From Flavobacterium tegetincola DSM 22377 (GTDB lineage Bacteria; Bacteroidota; Bacteroidia; Flavobacteriales; Flavobacteriaceae): DNA of 64,000 nt. This document shows positions 1-9,379 of the stretch, in pieces (positions within the stretch are counted from its first letter, which is position 1; each line of letters starts with the position of its first letter). Under the pieces are notes generated by a model. The model was not told where the DNA came from. It searched no databases and saw nothing but the letters and a program-made list of their open reading frames with translations. The stretch covers positions 268,037-332,036 of the forward strand of contig NZ_KE384384.1 in the NCBI RefSeq assembly GCF_000425485.1. The letters are read 5' to 3'. The position numbers were made by a program, and so were the translations under genes.

Positions 1-781
1 AGGTTTTTTGGACCTGAATTGGTATTCTCCGTCTAAAATAAATTAAAGTTATCGAGAGCACAAAGAAAAACAATCCCAATAAGAAACCACCCGAAGCCCC
101 ACGATCAATGTATGCTCCATATCTCTCAGACACGCCCTCATCAAAGAAGGATACAAAAAAACTTAAAAAGGAAAGACCTATAAACGAGAGGAACGAAAAC
201 AAAATCATTCGTCCCGTACTGTATTTGAAATGCAATAAAAAGTAAAAGGGAAGCATTATCAGCACTGTCCTGTGGAACAAAGATGCAATTAAAACCCAAA
301 TTACGTACCACATCAATTTTCTTTTCAGAAGAAATACCAATGCAACAGCAAAAACTCCAGCGGCCAATCCTTGACGCGCCCCATTAAAAAAGAACAAATA
401 GGCTCCTAAAGTAATGTACACAAAGAAGGAAATCGGCACATTGACCGAAACCTTTCTAATTAAGTAAGCGTACCCACTTACTGCCGTTAATGCAATTAAG
501 GTTAGTAAACTCCAATAACTTAATGAAATCATTTGAGCAATGGTTTGTAACAAAAGAAATCCTTTTTCGATATTGGATCCTGAGAACATCCCACCTGGGC
601 GATTTATAAAATAGTACACATAGTTTCCTGTATCCGTGCCGACGGTTATATTTCGGAATCCAGCAAACAGCACCAAAAGAGCAATAGAGATGTAAAAACC
701 TGTATTCCCTGACTTTGAGGAAGTAGTAGTAGTACTTAAAAGCATCATGATGAATGCTAAGAGAAGAAAGTAAATTACCAT
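1..781 (-). CDS. EpsG-like polysaccharide polymerase (Wzy candidate), C-terminus cut by window edge
   Basis: Translating the minus strand from the ATG at 781 gives 260 codons with no stop before the window edge, so the 3' end is missing. The protein starts with a hydrophobic helix, continues as mostly membrane-spanning sequence, and carries GTDTGNY at residues 48-54, after FRN. The G-T-D-T-x-x-Y signature in the first periplasmic loop is typical of EpsG-family membrane proteins, which act as Wzy-like polymerases of surface polysaccharides. The position at the distal end of a Wzx/Wzy-type locus with a flippase and many glycosyltransferases fits that role. Family membership is fairly secure; polymerase activity is inferred. 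Confidence 0.75.
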   Translation of the reverse strand, partial: MVIYFLLLAFIMMLLSTTTTSSKSGNTGFYISIALLVLFAGFRNITVGTDTGNYVYYFINRPGGMFSGSNIEKGFLLLQTIAQMISLSYWSLLTLIALTAVSGYAYLIRKVSVNVPISFFVYITLGAYLFFFNGARQGLAAGVFAVALVFLLKRKLMWYVIWVLIASLFHRTVLIMLPFYFLLHFKYSTGRMILFSFLSFIGLSFLSFFVSFFDEGVSERYGAYIDRGASGGFLLGLFFFVLSITLIYFRRRIPIQVQKT

Positions 782-862
782 AAACTATGTTCTGTGTTTT
801 AATTTTGCGTTTTATTCAACGTATTTTACTGCTCAAAATAGCTCATAGAAGCTTTAGTTCAA

Positions 863-2005
863 TTAGTCGGCAGTCTGCTTGTATAAAATGGTTTGCATCA
901 CTTCGTTGTGCGCTTCACAGCGCATTATATTGTGACTTGAACGCAGGTACTTCTTGGGAAATAACACTTTAACCAACTTGTTTTTTGTCAAGCGATTGAG
1001 GTGAATAAAATAACGGTTCAGTCCTAAATACTGTGGCAAATATAGACTTTCTTTCTTGATACAAAATGCAGCCCATGACGCTTTTATAAATTTTGGATCA
1101 TAAATGCGTTTAGAACGTTCGCTCAGCTCATGTACAAGATTTTGGTTTTCTTCGGTCGTCATTAGTCGTATGCCTCCCTCTTTAATAGCTGTAATTCCTT
1201 GATAACTCATCATGTGCCTTTCTGCGGATAATTCAATTTTCAACATCAAGCCTTGGTTCCATGACGTATTGCCTTCTCTATATCCAAATAGGGAATTGCC
1301 TTGACCGTACACGATGTCCTTATCTTTATAGTTTTCTATTGTTCCTATGCAATGGCTGTGTTGACACGTCACTAAATCGGCACCTTTGTCTACGAACTTT
1401 CTGCATTTTTTTTGCAGCATTGGGCTTGGGTATTCGTAGTATTCAATGCCACCGTGGTAAATTATAATCAGATAATCTACTTGCTTTTTGACTGCTTCTA
1501 TCAAATCTAAATCTTCATACGGGTCAAAAAAGGTAGCACCATACTCATTTTCACCCGCACAATTAAATTCTTGTTCTGCAAATGCGATAAAGCCAATTTT
1601 AAAGCCATTAACAATTTTAATATAGGGTTGCTTCGCCTTATTTAAATTTTCTGCTGCTCCAAACGTAGCAATGCTTGCTTTTGCACAAACTTCCAGTGTG
1701 GACTTGACACCTTCTTCTCCGCAATCTTTGATATGGTTGTTTGCTAAACTCACCACATCAAAACCTGCATCTTTAAAAATACTGACGTATGCCGTAGGTC
1801 CATGTAAAATTGGTCCACTTTTTTTAATGGATTTTGCATTGTCGGTTAGTACAAATTCGATATTTCCGAATAGCAAATCGGCTTTTTCGAATACAGGTAG
1901 ACAATCGTTGAATATTTTATTTTGATCTCCCGCTTTAAAATGCGCTTCTGTATCCACAGTTGGACATAAATCGCCACAGATAATTACTTCGGTAGTAGTA
2001 TTCAT
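863..2005 (-). CDS. CapA-family (poly-gamma-glutamate capsule-type) metallophosphatase-like protein
   Basis: The 380-residue protein has the CapA/PGA_cap pattern: GDLCP near residues 11-15, NIE at 48-50, LANNH at 87-91, HGG at 184-186 and HSH at 216-218. These Asp, Asn and His residues form the dinuclear metal site of the calcineurin-like fold. CapA proteins are needed for poly-gamma-glutamate capsules, and relatives occur in many polysaccharide loci where the substrate is unknown. No signal peptide is visible. It follows the GT4 gene at 69 bp in the same direction, so it is probably in the capsule operon. A role in adding or releasing an amino-acid-like substituent is possible but not shown. 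Confidence 0.85.
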   Translation of the reverse strand: MNTTTEVIICGDLCPTVDTEAHFKAGDQNKIFNDCLPVFEKADLLFGNIEFVLTDNAKSIKKSGPILHGPTAYVSIFKDAGFDVVSLANNHIKDCGEEGVKSTLEVCAKASIATFGAAENLNKAKQPYIKIVNGFKIGFIAFAEQEFNCAGENEYGATFFDPYEDLDLIEAVKKQVDYLIIIYHGGIEYYEYPSPMLQKKCRKFVDKGADLVTCQHSHCIGTIENYKDKDIVYGQGNSLFGYREGNTSWNQGLMLKIELSAERHMMSYQGITAIKEGGIRLMTTEENQNLVHELSERSKRIYDPKFIKASWAAFCIKKESLYLPQYLGLNRYFIHLNRLTKNKLVKVLFPKKYLRSSHNIMRCEAHNEVMQTILYKQTAD

Positions 2006-2074
2006 TATTTAAAGAAAATTTACATTGCAACAAGCTCAAACTGGTAGTTGAACACTGTTGATTTTGACTATTAT

Positions 2075-3277
2075 TTAGCGATTGGTATGCATTAAAGTTT
2101 TGTACCGTTCTTCGATCTGCTTGGTATTGGTGTCACTATCAAAACCTAATGTAACAATTTTATTTTTAATTGCTTCTTTGTTTTCCATTTTATGCGACTT
2201 CATCTTTAAAATGGTTTCCACCCAAGCTTCAACGGAAAAATTATTTAAAAAGGCCACCAGGTTTAAATCCATATTGACGCTTTGGGGAAAGCCTGTATAC
2301 AAAATGCATGGTACACCGGCTGCTTGCGCTTCAACGGCTACTAATCCAAAGCCTTCCTTTAATGCGGGTCCGACAAATACATCAAAAGTACTCATCACTA
2401 CAGGAATATCGCTCCTTAAACCCAAATAAATTACTTTATCTTGAAGTTGGTGCAGTGCAATACGCTCTTCTATTTCTTTAAAATAAGTGGGTTGGTCTTC
2501 CCTACCTGCAAATACAAATTTACAATCGACACCTTGCTGTACCAATTGATGCACCACATCTATTATAAATACAACGTTTTTATGACTCACAATCCGACCT
2601 ACATTTCCAATAACAAATGTATGTTCTCCTAAGTGGTACGATTCTCGCAGCAGCTTGACCGCTTCCAAGTTCACTTCCTGATAGGCTTTAACATCTACTG
2701 CATTATTAATTACTGCAGAATTTTTTTTATTTAATTTGGCCGCATAGTAAAGACTGTTGTTGGCTTCTATTGAACAACCCCAATATTGATCTGAAAATTT
2801 ATTAATTGCCATTTTCTGAAATAGCATTTCTGCATTAGATACCAATTTATACAAGGGATTTCCTCTAAATTTAATATCAGCATGCACGTGCGTAATGACA
2901 TGTTTTACACCTGCTTTTTTAGCAGCCCACGCTATAATACCCGATTTGCTGTTCATGTGGATGTGCACAATATCCGGTTTGGCCGTGTCCACAATTTTTT
3001 TAAACTCTTTAAAAAATTTAAAAGGTCCATTGCTCCATTGTGTAGGGATGTGATACAATTGCCCGCCTTTATTTTTAATTTCTTGGTCAAAGTCACCTGT
3101 AACAATACCTGATTTCGGATTGTAATTAATTAAAAAATCAAAATGGATCTCTTTAGAAACGTTTCTAAAAACATCCATAATCATGACTTCTGCTCCACCT
3201 CTATTCATGGCGCCCGTAACTTGTAGTACTTTTATCATCTGACTTAAAAACTTTGATTTTATTACTTGGATCTGCAT
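2075..3277 (-). CDS. Glycosyltransferase family 4 (GT-B fold)
   Basis: The protein has the GT4 layout. The N-terminal half begins with a beta strand and a glycine-rich turn (VTGAMNRGGAE), and the C-terminal half carries KEGFGLVAVEAQ, the E-x7-E nucleotide-sugar-binding motif, followed by a short GxP loop. It should transfer a sugar from an activated donor to the growing repeat unit at the cytoplasmic face of the inner membrane. The ATG at 3277 gives 400 residues, but the conserved sequence begins at MIKVLQVTG, so the ATG at 3238 (387 residues) is the more natural start. Donor and acceptor cannot be read from sequence. Confidence 0.88.
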   Translation of the reverse strand: MQIQVIKSKFLSQMIKVLQVTGAMNRGGAEVMIMDVFRNVSKEIHFDFLINYNPKSGIVTGDFDQEIKNKGGQLYHIPTQWSNGPFKFFKEFKKIVDTAKPDIVHIHMNSKSGIIAWAAKKAGVKHVITHVHADIKFRGNPLYKLVSNAEMLFQKMAINKFSDQYWGCSIEANNSLYYAAKLNKKNSAVINNAVDVKAYQEVNLEAVKLLRESYHLGEHTFVIGNVGRIVSHKNVVFIIDVVHQLVQQGVDCKFVFAGREDQPTYFKEIEERIALHQLQDKVIYLGLRSDIPVVMSTFDVFVGPALKEGFGLVAVEAQAAGVPCILYTGFPQSVNMDLNLVAFLNNFSVEAWVETILKMKSHKMENKEAIKNKIVTLGFDSDTNTKQIEERYKTLMHTNR

Positions 3278-3316
3278 TTTAAATTATAAAAAAGCACCGC
3301 TAATTTTGCACTGTTC

Positions 3317-4414
3317 CTATGCCCTACTTTTAATTTTTGCAAATCGATCTTTATACACCAGAAATTTCTTTTCGTAGAATTCATAGGATAAAACAATAGT
3401 TGCTACAATAATCAATGCATACACGATTAGATAATTTATAAACGATGATTCTTGAAACTTACCAATGTATTGGAGTGCCAGAAAAATCAATAAAGGATGT
3501 ATAACATAGATACCGTAAGAGATTTTCCCAAGAAAGTTGAACCACTTTTTATCTAAATCTATCATCATGTTCGTTCTTGAAATTTGACCCAAAATAATTG
3601 TAATGGTTACCATAGCAATAATTTCATGATCTATTAGAATCGAAGAGATATGAAATACATTTACGGTTGCTAAAAGCAAAATGAACCAAGCTACAATTTG
3701 TGCTAGTTTTGTTTTAAGAAAGGTAACAATTTTGCTCCGCTCATAATAAAGAATTGCTCCTATACCACCCATCACCATAATATGAAATCTAGTCACGCTT
3801 AGAATCAGTAGACCTATATTCAGGAAATGAAATCTACTTTGAAGAAAGTAAAAAAGCACTTTGATAGTATAAAAAATCAATACATATTTAATACAAAACT
3901 TAAGCAACTTCTTATTTTCCAATTTGGCAATCCAAGGCCAAAAAATATAAAATTGCTCTTCAACTCCTATTGACCAAAAATGAACCATTAATGGCAAAGT
4001 GGCACCTGCTAACATTGCAAAATTAACCGAAAAGAAAATATAGAATGGAAACCCTAAAGAGCTAAAATCGATATCGTAAATATGGTAGATCACAATGCAA
4101 ATTGCCATAAACAAATAATACAAGGGCCATATCCGCAAGATTCTGCGTATGTAAAAATGCTTTACTTGTATGGGTTGCTTTTCCTTTTCCAGAAGCAGTA
4201 GATACGTTATTAGAAATCCACTCAGTGCAAAGAACACAGTAACTCCAAACGATGCTAAAGCCAATCCAGCAGCTTCATTATTACTGCCTATAAAAATTGG
4301 ATTTAAACCGAAATCAGGCAATTGAAGGCTGATGTGAGATACTAAGACCGCGATTGCCGCAATTGCTCTAATTCCATTTAACCCTGTTAAATGCAGCACT
4401 TGCGTTTTATTCAT
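3317..4414 (-). CDS. OafA/YrhL-type membrane acyltransferase (acyltransferase family 3)
   Basis: This 365-residue protein is almost wholly hydrophobic, with about ten predicted membrane helices. It starts with the family-3 acyltransferase pattern LTGLNGIRAIAAIAV followed by SH, the conserved active-site region of OafA, NodX and related O-acetyltransferases. There is no C-terminal SGNH domain. In this setting it most likely O-acetylates a sugar of the polysaccharide, using acetyl-CoA from the cytoplasm and acting on the lipid-linked or exported glycan. It sits 33 bp downstream of the ATP-grasp gene in the same operon. The family is clear; the acylated position is unknown. Confidence 0.87.
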   Translation of the reverse strand: MNKTQVLHLTGLNGIRAIAAIAVLVSHISLQLPDFGLNPIFIGSNNEAAGLALASFGVTVFFALSGFLITYLLLLEKEKQPIQVKHFYIRRILRIWPLYYLFMAICIVIYHIYDIDFSSLGFPFYIFFSVNFAMLAGATLPLMVHFWSIGVEEQFYIFWPWIAKLENKKLLKFCIKYVLIFYTIKVLFYFLQSRFHFLNIGLLILSVTRFHIMVMGGIGAILYYERSKIVTFLKTKLAQIVAWFILLLATVNVFHISSILIDHEIIAMVTITIILGQISRTNMMIDLDKKWFNFLGKISYGIYVIHPLLIFLALQYIGKFQESSFINYLIVYALIIVATIVLSYEFYEKKFLVYKDRFAKIKSRA

Positions 4415-4447
4415 ACTATTGTTATCTTATTTAGGTACAGATTTAAA

Positions 4448-5380
4448 CTATACAGTAGCTTTTGGCAAAATCAATAAATCTCCCAAAATTTGATCGTACT
4501 CCGGTGGTGTAAAGTCGGGCAAACCGCTTTTTGGATAGAACGTCATTTCTCCAAAAATAATTTTATCGTCCACTTCATAAAAATCTACACGAACAAAAGG
4601 TAAATCGCCCACTAAATCTACTGCAATACGCGCCATTTCTTTTAAATTGACTGGTGCGGGAATGTCAATATCGGGACGCGGCTTTAAATTTTTGCCAAAG
4701 GGCAAAATGTTCCAATCCAAATCATAAAAATTTTGAGCATGATTGTCTGTTCCTCTTCCCTTATTGGCTTGGATAAAGTGTACTTTACCGCTGAAACAAA
4801 ACAATTTAAAATCCATCAATTGGCCGCTGTTGTCTTTCAGAAACGGTTCGGCTATTAATCTTGGTTTCATGTTTTTATAAGGCCATTCTCTACCGGGCCA
4901 AAATATATTATTGTGCAACCAAACGTTCATGATCTTCTTCCAGATCCACCAATTTATTTTAGATTTATCCGTACAGACCAAATTCCATCCGCTTCCGTGT
5001 GTTGCCTTGAGAACAAATTGAGCTGGCAACTGGGCTACATCAAGTTGTTCAATTTTATCGTATACGCCTAAAACACCGTTGAGCAGATGCGCGTATCCTT
5101 TCTGAGTTACATATTGACGTACCTCATATTTATCCGCACAAGTGGTCATTAACGGATTGTGGTAATTCAATTTCATCCATTGCTGTTTTTCACTAAACGT
5201 TTTTGGGTTATCTAAATTCGGAACTCGACCCGAATATGTTTTATACAAGGAAATTACCGCTTCTTGGTCCGACAATTCGCGTAATGCTTTATCCCCTTTT
5301 TTCTTTTGCTGGACATTCCACAAATAATAGGCAAAGGGATTTGAATTTTTAAGATGGACTAATTTTGATTTTAAACTCAT
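4448..5380 (-). CDS. TupA-like ATP-grasp protein
   Basis: The 310-residue protein matches the TupA-like ATP-grasp group. Early in the chain it has NLDNPKTFSEKQQWMK and ADKYEVRQYV. The middle carries FVLKATHGSGWN, the nucleotide-binding strand and loop, and the end has VDFYEV followed by FGEMTFYPKSG, the metal-binding part of the fold. TupA was named for teichuronopeptide synthesis, where amino acids are linked to a uronic-acid polymer. In polysaccharide loci this family is often mislabelled as a glycosyltransferase. Since this locus makes uronic acids, an ATP-dependent ligase joining an amine to a sugar carboxylate is a reasonable but untested reading. Confidence 0.8.
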   Translation of the reverse strand: MSLKSKLVHLKNSNPFAYYLWNVQQKKKGDKALRELSDQEAVISLYKTYSGRVPNLDNPKTFSEKQQWMKLNYHNPLMTTCADKYEVRQYVTQKGYAHLLNGVLGVYDKIEQLDVAQLPAQFVLKATHGSGWNLVCTDKSKINWWIWKKIMNVWLHNNIFWPGREWPYKNMKPRLIAEPFLKDNSGQLMDFKLFCFSGKVHFIQANKGRGTDNHAQNFYDLDWNILPFGKNLKPRPDIDIPAPVNLKEMARIAVDLVGDLPFVRVDFYEVDDKIIFGEMTFYPKSGLPDFTPPEYDQILGDLLILPKATV

Positions 5381-5459
5381 TTTTTTAATTATTTTCTACA
5401 AGTCGCTCAATTTAATTATAAAGTTGATGTTCTTTATTAAAATTTCACGATTATTTACC

Positions 5460-6176
5460 CTATGCTCTTTTGGAAAGGATGTTGTTCAATGCTTCTTTGG
5501 AATGACACAGCAGAAAAACGTAATCGTAAGTACCTGTTACTGGATCGGTAACTGTAATTTCTTTCCACTTTCCAACCCCAACTAATCGATCTAGTTGAAG
5601 GCCTAAATCTACTCGTCCATAATTTCTATAATGATCGTGGTCTTTTGCATTTGGTGTTCCCCAATCCACTGTTGTATCTCTCTCGGAAGGATAAGGTACA
5701 CCGAGTTCCACAAAACCGTCTTTTTTGGTAATCCGAAGCAATTCTTTAATAGCAGCTTCATCATTAGGTACATGCTCAATCACTTGATTGCACAACACAA
5801 TATCGTACGTACCATCTGGCTTATTAATATTTTGCACATCGAGACTTGTGTGATCGCTGTAGATAGTAACCGAAAAGTTCTTGAACCACTATGGAATTAC
5901 CGCCGGATCATGGGAAAATTGAAGCACTGATTGTTCTTTTAAATACGATTTATCAAAGCCCTCCCAAAATACCCTTAAGCCTCTATGGCGTTCCAATGAC
6001 CAACACGACAAACACCAAGGCAGTTTTCCAGTTTGAAAACTGAGTCGTTGATTGGGACCTTTTACAAATTTGTTTCCCCCACAAATTGAACATGGAGTTT
6101 CTGAGCTTTTTGCAGACAACTTCATATTCAAAATTCGAACCCTCCATCGGATGGATCTTACAATTCTATTTACCAT
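5460..6176 (-). pseudogene. SAM-dependent methyltransferase interrupted by an in-frame TAG
   Basis: Minus-strand codons from the ATG at 6176 to the stop at 5460 form one continuous frame of 238 sense positions, apart from a TAG at 5891-5889 (codon 96). The first part has a zinc-ribbon-like head (C29, C32, C55, C58). The second part carries the class I methyltransferase sequence YDIVLCNQVIEHVP. There is no frameshift: the codons on both sides (ATT CCA, then TGG TTC AAG) read through in the same phase. From memory of the family, the position would carry Glu or another residue before WF, so a GAG-to-TAG change is plausible. The downstream half could restart at the GTG at 5837 but would lack the SAM-binding glycine loop, so function is probably lost. 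Confidence 0.82.
5889..5891 (-). other. Premature amber codon in the methyltransferase gene
   Basis: The plus strand reads CTA at 5889-5891, giving TAG on the coding strand, in phase with both halves of the gene. All other codons of the frame are sense up to the normal stop at 5460. A sequencing error, a true nonsense mutation or read-through are the three possibilities; a true mutation in this strain seems most likely. Confidence 0.85.
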
Positions 6177-6328
6177 AACTTATATCATTTAATTGTTTAT
6201 AATTCTTTTATATAAAATTCATCAAATTGCAATTTAAATAAATTAATTGCAACATTTACACTGTAATTTTAAAATGGCGTCGATTCGTGATACGTTTTTG
6301 GAAGCTGAATATAGCTTATTAAATATGC

Positions 6329-7312
6329 CTATTTTATTAACGTTCTGTAAATGTAACGTGTAGTTTTCCAAACACCTAATTTTAGTTTGGAAAAAACATC
6401 ACCCTTAAGGCTTCGATAAAAGAGTTTTGCTGTTTTTCTGACATCACTACTTTCTTCCAGGTAATTGTAATGTTCATCTGTAATTCTTTCTTTGATTAAT
6501 ACTAAGGCTTCCTCTTTAAATTCATCCTTAATATTATCGTACATTCCATGCAAGAGATTGAGTTGCTGTCTTAAAAATTCATTTTTATAGATAGCATATA
6601 ATTGTGCTTGGTGTAAATACGCTTGCACCACATCCATTACAAAAGCCAAGTGAAATAATTTTTTATCTTTTTTAGCGGTTGTAGCGTCAGGTTGTTGGCG
6701 GTAAAATGCTAATTTTTCTGGCAGCAATGCTATTTTATCCACTTGTGTAATTAAATGCCAATGTACGGGTATGTCTTGCCTTGTAAAGCCAACGGGAAAG
6801 TGAATTCCAAGTTCCTTTGCTTTACTTGTTCGAATCATTTTAACCCAAGTGAAAGCGGGACGTTGGAGCAATGCCAGCTTATTATTGTGTTCAATTGCAG
6901 CAAGTAGGGACGGTTCTTGCTGTTTTTTACTAATTTCACTCTTGTCCCAAAAGGAGAGATAGTCCCAGATAACGATATCATCCTGCTCTTTTTCAATGCA
7001 TTTAATTGCTTTTTCAAAAAGGGTGAGGTCGTAAATGTCATCACCATCAAAAAATACAACGTACGTACCATTGGCCAAAGCTAATGATTCATTTCGAGCC
7101 ACAGCCAAACCTTGATTTTGATCTTTCGCAATCACTTTTATTCTGCTGTCTTTTAATGCGTATTCCTTTAGAATTTGTACCGTTTTATCTGTTGAACCAT
7201 CGTCAATACAAATGACTTCAAATTCATTGAAAGTCTGATTGAGGATGCTCTCTAAACTTTCTTTTATAAAATCTTGAACGTTAAAAGTAGCTATCGTTAC
7301 AGTAAGTATCAT
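6329..7312 (-). CDS. Glycosyltransferase family 2
   Basis: A typical inverting GT-A enzyme of 327 residues. It opens with VTIATFNVQDFIKESLESIL, has DDGS at 37-40, which binds the nucleotide, and DGDD at 89-92, which holds the DXD metal site. There is no membrane helix at the end, so it should act as a soluble or peripheral cytoplasmic enzyme on lipid-linked intermediates. Its ATG overlaps the stop of the upstream gene by 4 bp (7309-7312), showing translational coupling with the galactofuranosyltransferase-like gene. Sugar specificity cannot be inferred. Confidence 0.88.
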   Translation of the reverse strand: MILTVTIATFNVQDFIKESLESILNQTFNEFEVICIDDGSTDKTVQILKEYALKDSRIKVIAKDQNQGLAVARNESLALANGTYVVFFDGDDIYDLTLFEKAIKCIEKEQDDIVIWDYLSFWDKSEISKKQQEPSLLAAIEHNNKLALLQRPAFTWVKMIRTSKAKELGIHFPVGFTRQDIPVHWHLITQVDKIALLPEKLAFYRQQPDATTAKKDKKLFHLAFVMDVVQAYLHQAQLYAIYKNEFLRQQLNLLHGMYDNIKDEFKEEALVLIKERITDEHYNYLEESSDVRKTAKLFYRSLKGDVFSKLKLGVWKTTRYIYRTLIK

Positions 7313-8265
7313 TTTCTAGAAAAGTTATTTTGCGTCCCGTCTCTGAAGTAGGTTCTAAATTTAGTTAATTCTTTAAATTTAAATCTCGTAATAAAGTAAA
7401 CATGGTACAATGTATACAGCACTTTGGTTGCTTTTGCTGAATTATAGTTTGCCTGATTAAAGCCTAAGTTTCTGTAATAAATGTGAGCAAATTTAGCCGG
7501 TTTAATTATAATATTGGTCTGTGGAAAAAAAGGCACTGCTTGTTCAAACGTACCTCTCATGAATGGGTGCTTGTGAATTGCCGAGGTTATGGTACCTGTT
7601 TCAAAACCATTTTTTTTAACCCTATTGGTATACTCATTTTCATCACCCCAAATGAACATTTCTCTTTTTATAAATCCTATCTTATCTATTACTTTTCTGG
7701 AAATTAGCGTTCCATTAAATGGATTCATTAAATTTGGAATAATGGCTTGTTTTCTAGCTTCAGCAATTGACTCAAACTGTCCGAGCGAAAATGCTAATTT
7801 TGAACCATCATCAATCGCGCTGACTAATGCATTAGAATATAACAGATTCCCATTTTCAGCACCTTTTAATAATTCTTCCAATTGATTTTCCTCTGGAACA
7901 CCGTCATCATCCATCATCCATAACCATTCGGCACCGGCATCGTACGCTTGCTTCATCCCTTCATAAAAGCCACCTGCACCACCATCATTTTCAAACTTTC
8001 GTACATAAACCACGTCAATGGTTTTGGTACTGTTTGCTGTTGCAAAAACTTGACTTTTAAAAACTTGATTTTCATTTGCTTCCTTTTTTGGAACTTCCTT
8101 GATGAAACCAAATTTGATCAGCTGATTGTAAGTAGCTTCTGTTGAATGGTTGTCAATTATAAACAAAGTCGTGGGCACGACCGTTTGATTTTTAATTGCT
8201 TTTAAACAATCAATGAGCTGGATGTCACGGTTGAAGGTTACAACGATTGCTGCTGTATTTAACAT
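7309..8265 (-). CDS. Glycosyltransferase family 2, galactofuranosyltransferase-like
   Basis: The 318-residue protein begins AAIVVTFNRDIQLIDCLKAI, has IDNHST around residue 37-42 and WLWMMDDDGVP at about 114-124. The W-x-W-x-M-D-D-D arrangement is characteristic of the GlfT2/WbbI-like branch of GT2 enzymes, several of which use UDP-galactofuranose or dTDP-rhamnose. It lies 10 bp from the gene for UDP-galactopyranose mutase, which supplies UDP-Galf, and I see no dTDP-rhamnose genes (rmlC, rmlD). Use of UDP-Galf as donor is therefore the best guess. The family call is firm; the donor is inferred from context. Confidence 0.83.
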   Translation of the reverse strand: MLNTAAIVVTFNRDIQLIDCLKAIKNQTVVPTTLFIIDNHSTEATYNQLIKFGFIKEVPKKEANENQVFKSQVFATANSTKTIDVVYVRKFENDGGAGGFYEGMKQAYDAGAEWLWMMDDDGVPEENQLEELLKGAENGNLLYSNALVSAIDDGSKLAFSLGQFESIAEARKQAIIPNLMNPFNGTLISRKVIDKIGFIKREMFIWGDENEYTNRVKKNGFETGTITSAIHKHPFMRGTFEQAVPFFPQTNIIIKPAKFAHIYYRNLGFNQANYNSAKATKVLYTLYHVYFITRFKFKELTKFRTYFRDGTQNNFSRK

Positions 8266-8275
8266 GTATATTATT

Positions 8276-9379
8276 TTATAGTTCTTTTGCTACCGTTTCA
8301 AGGGCTTTTTCAATTACTTGGTGCATGTCGTAATATTTGTATTCTGCTAGACGTCCTCCAAATATGACATTATTATACTGTGCTGATTTCGCTTGGTATT
8401 TTTCAAAAATCTCTTGATTTTTATCGTCGTTTATTGGGTAATACGACTCATTGTCTTTTGAAAATTCATGCGGATATTCTTTAGTAACGTATGTTTTTTC
8501 TTGCGTTCCAAACTCAAAATGTTTGTGTTCAATGATTCGCGTATACGGCACATCTTTATCTGTATAATTTATTACCGCATTACCTTGGTAATTTGGTGTG
8601 TCTATGATTTCATTTTCAAAATGCAGACTTCTGTAATCCAGTTCACCAAATTCAAAATTAAAGAATTCGTCAATTTTACCGGTATAGACCACTTTTTCTG
8701 CAAGTGCATCCAACTCTTCTTTATTTTCAAAATAATTGATGTTCAATCGAATCTCAACACCTTCTACTAACTTTTCCACTAATTTAGTGTAGCCGCCAAT
8801 TGGAATTCCCTGGTAAATATCTTTAAAATAATTGTTGTCGTATGTAAAGCGAAACGGAAGTCTTCTAATGATGAAAGAAGGAATTTCTGTAGCAGGTCTT
8901 CCCCATTGTTTTTCTGTGTACCCTTTGATCAGTTTCTCATAAATATCTTTACCTCCTAGAACTAAGGCTTGCTCCTCTAAATTTTTAGGCTCTGTAATGT
9001 GGGCGTACTCGCTTCGTTGCTCTTCGATTTTTGCCATGGCTTCCTCTGGTGTTATCACACCCCATAGTTGGTGAAAGGTATTCATGTTAAAAGGCAAATT
9101 ATATAATTTTCCTTTATAGTTTGCAATGGGAGAATTGGTAAATCTATTGAATTCCACAAAGGAATTTACGTAATCCCAAATTTCTTTATTGCTGGTATGA
9201 AAAATATGTGCTCCGTACTTATGTACATTTATTCCTTCAATGGTCTCGGTGTACACATTACCTGCAATATGATTTCTTTTGTCAATGATTAAACATTTTT
9301 TTCCTTTCTTTTTTGCCTCATGTGCAAACACAGAACCAAAAAGTCCTGCTCCAACAATTAGATAATCGTATTCTTTCAT
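8276..9379 (-). CDS. glf: UDP-galactopyranose mutase
   Basis: This 367-residue flavoprotein has the FAD-binding start YLIVGAGLFGSVFA (GAGLFGS at 10-16), then IAGNVYTE, the mobile substrate-loop region with KQWGR, and FGGRLAEYKYYDMHQVIEKAL at the end. These are hallmarks of bacterial Glf. The enzyme interconverts UDP-galactopyranose and UDP-galactofuranose, needing reduced FAD, in the cytoplasm. Its length is normal for the family. Its ATG overlaps the stop of the upstream GT2 gene by 4 bp (9376-9379). Its presence means the polysaccharide almost certainly contains galactofuranose. Confidence 0.96.
   Translation of the reverse strand: MKEYDYLIVGAGLFGSVFAHEAKKKGKKCLIIDKRNHIAGNVYTETIEGINVHKYGAHIFHTSNKEIWDYVNSFVEFNRFTNSPIANYKGKLYNLPFNMNTFHQLWGVITPEEAMAKIEEQRSEYAHITEPKNLEEQALVLGGKDIYEKLIKGYTEKQWGRPATEIPSFIIRRLPFRFTYDNNYFKDIYQGIPIGGYTKLVEKLVEGVEIRLNINYFENKEELDALAEKVVYTGKIDEFFNFEFGELDYRSLHFENEIIDTPNYQGNAVINYTDKDVPYTRIIEHKHFEFGTQEKTYVTKEYPHEFSKDNESYYPINDDKNQEIFEKYQAKSAQYNNVIFGGRLAEYKYYDMHQVIEKALETVAKEL

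Noticed and set aside
5837..5891. A frameshift between two methyltransferase fragments
   Set aside because: Counting codons shows both fragments share one frame (codon starts are 2 modulo 3 on the minus strand). The break is a single TAG, not an insertion or deletion.
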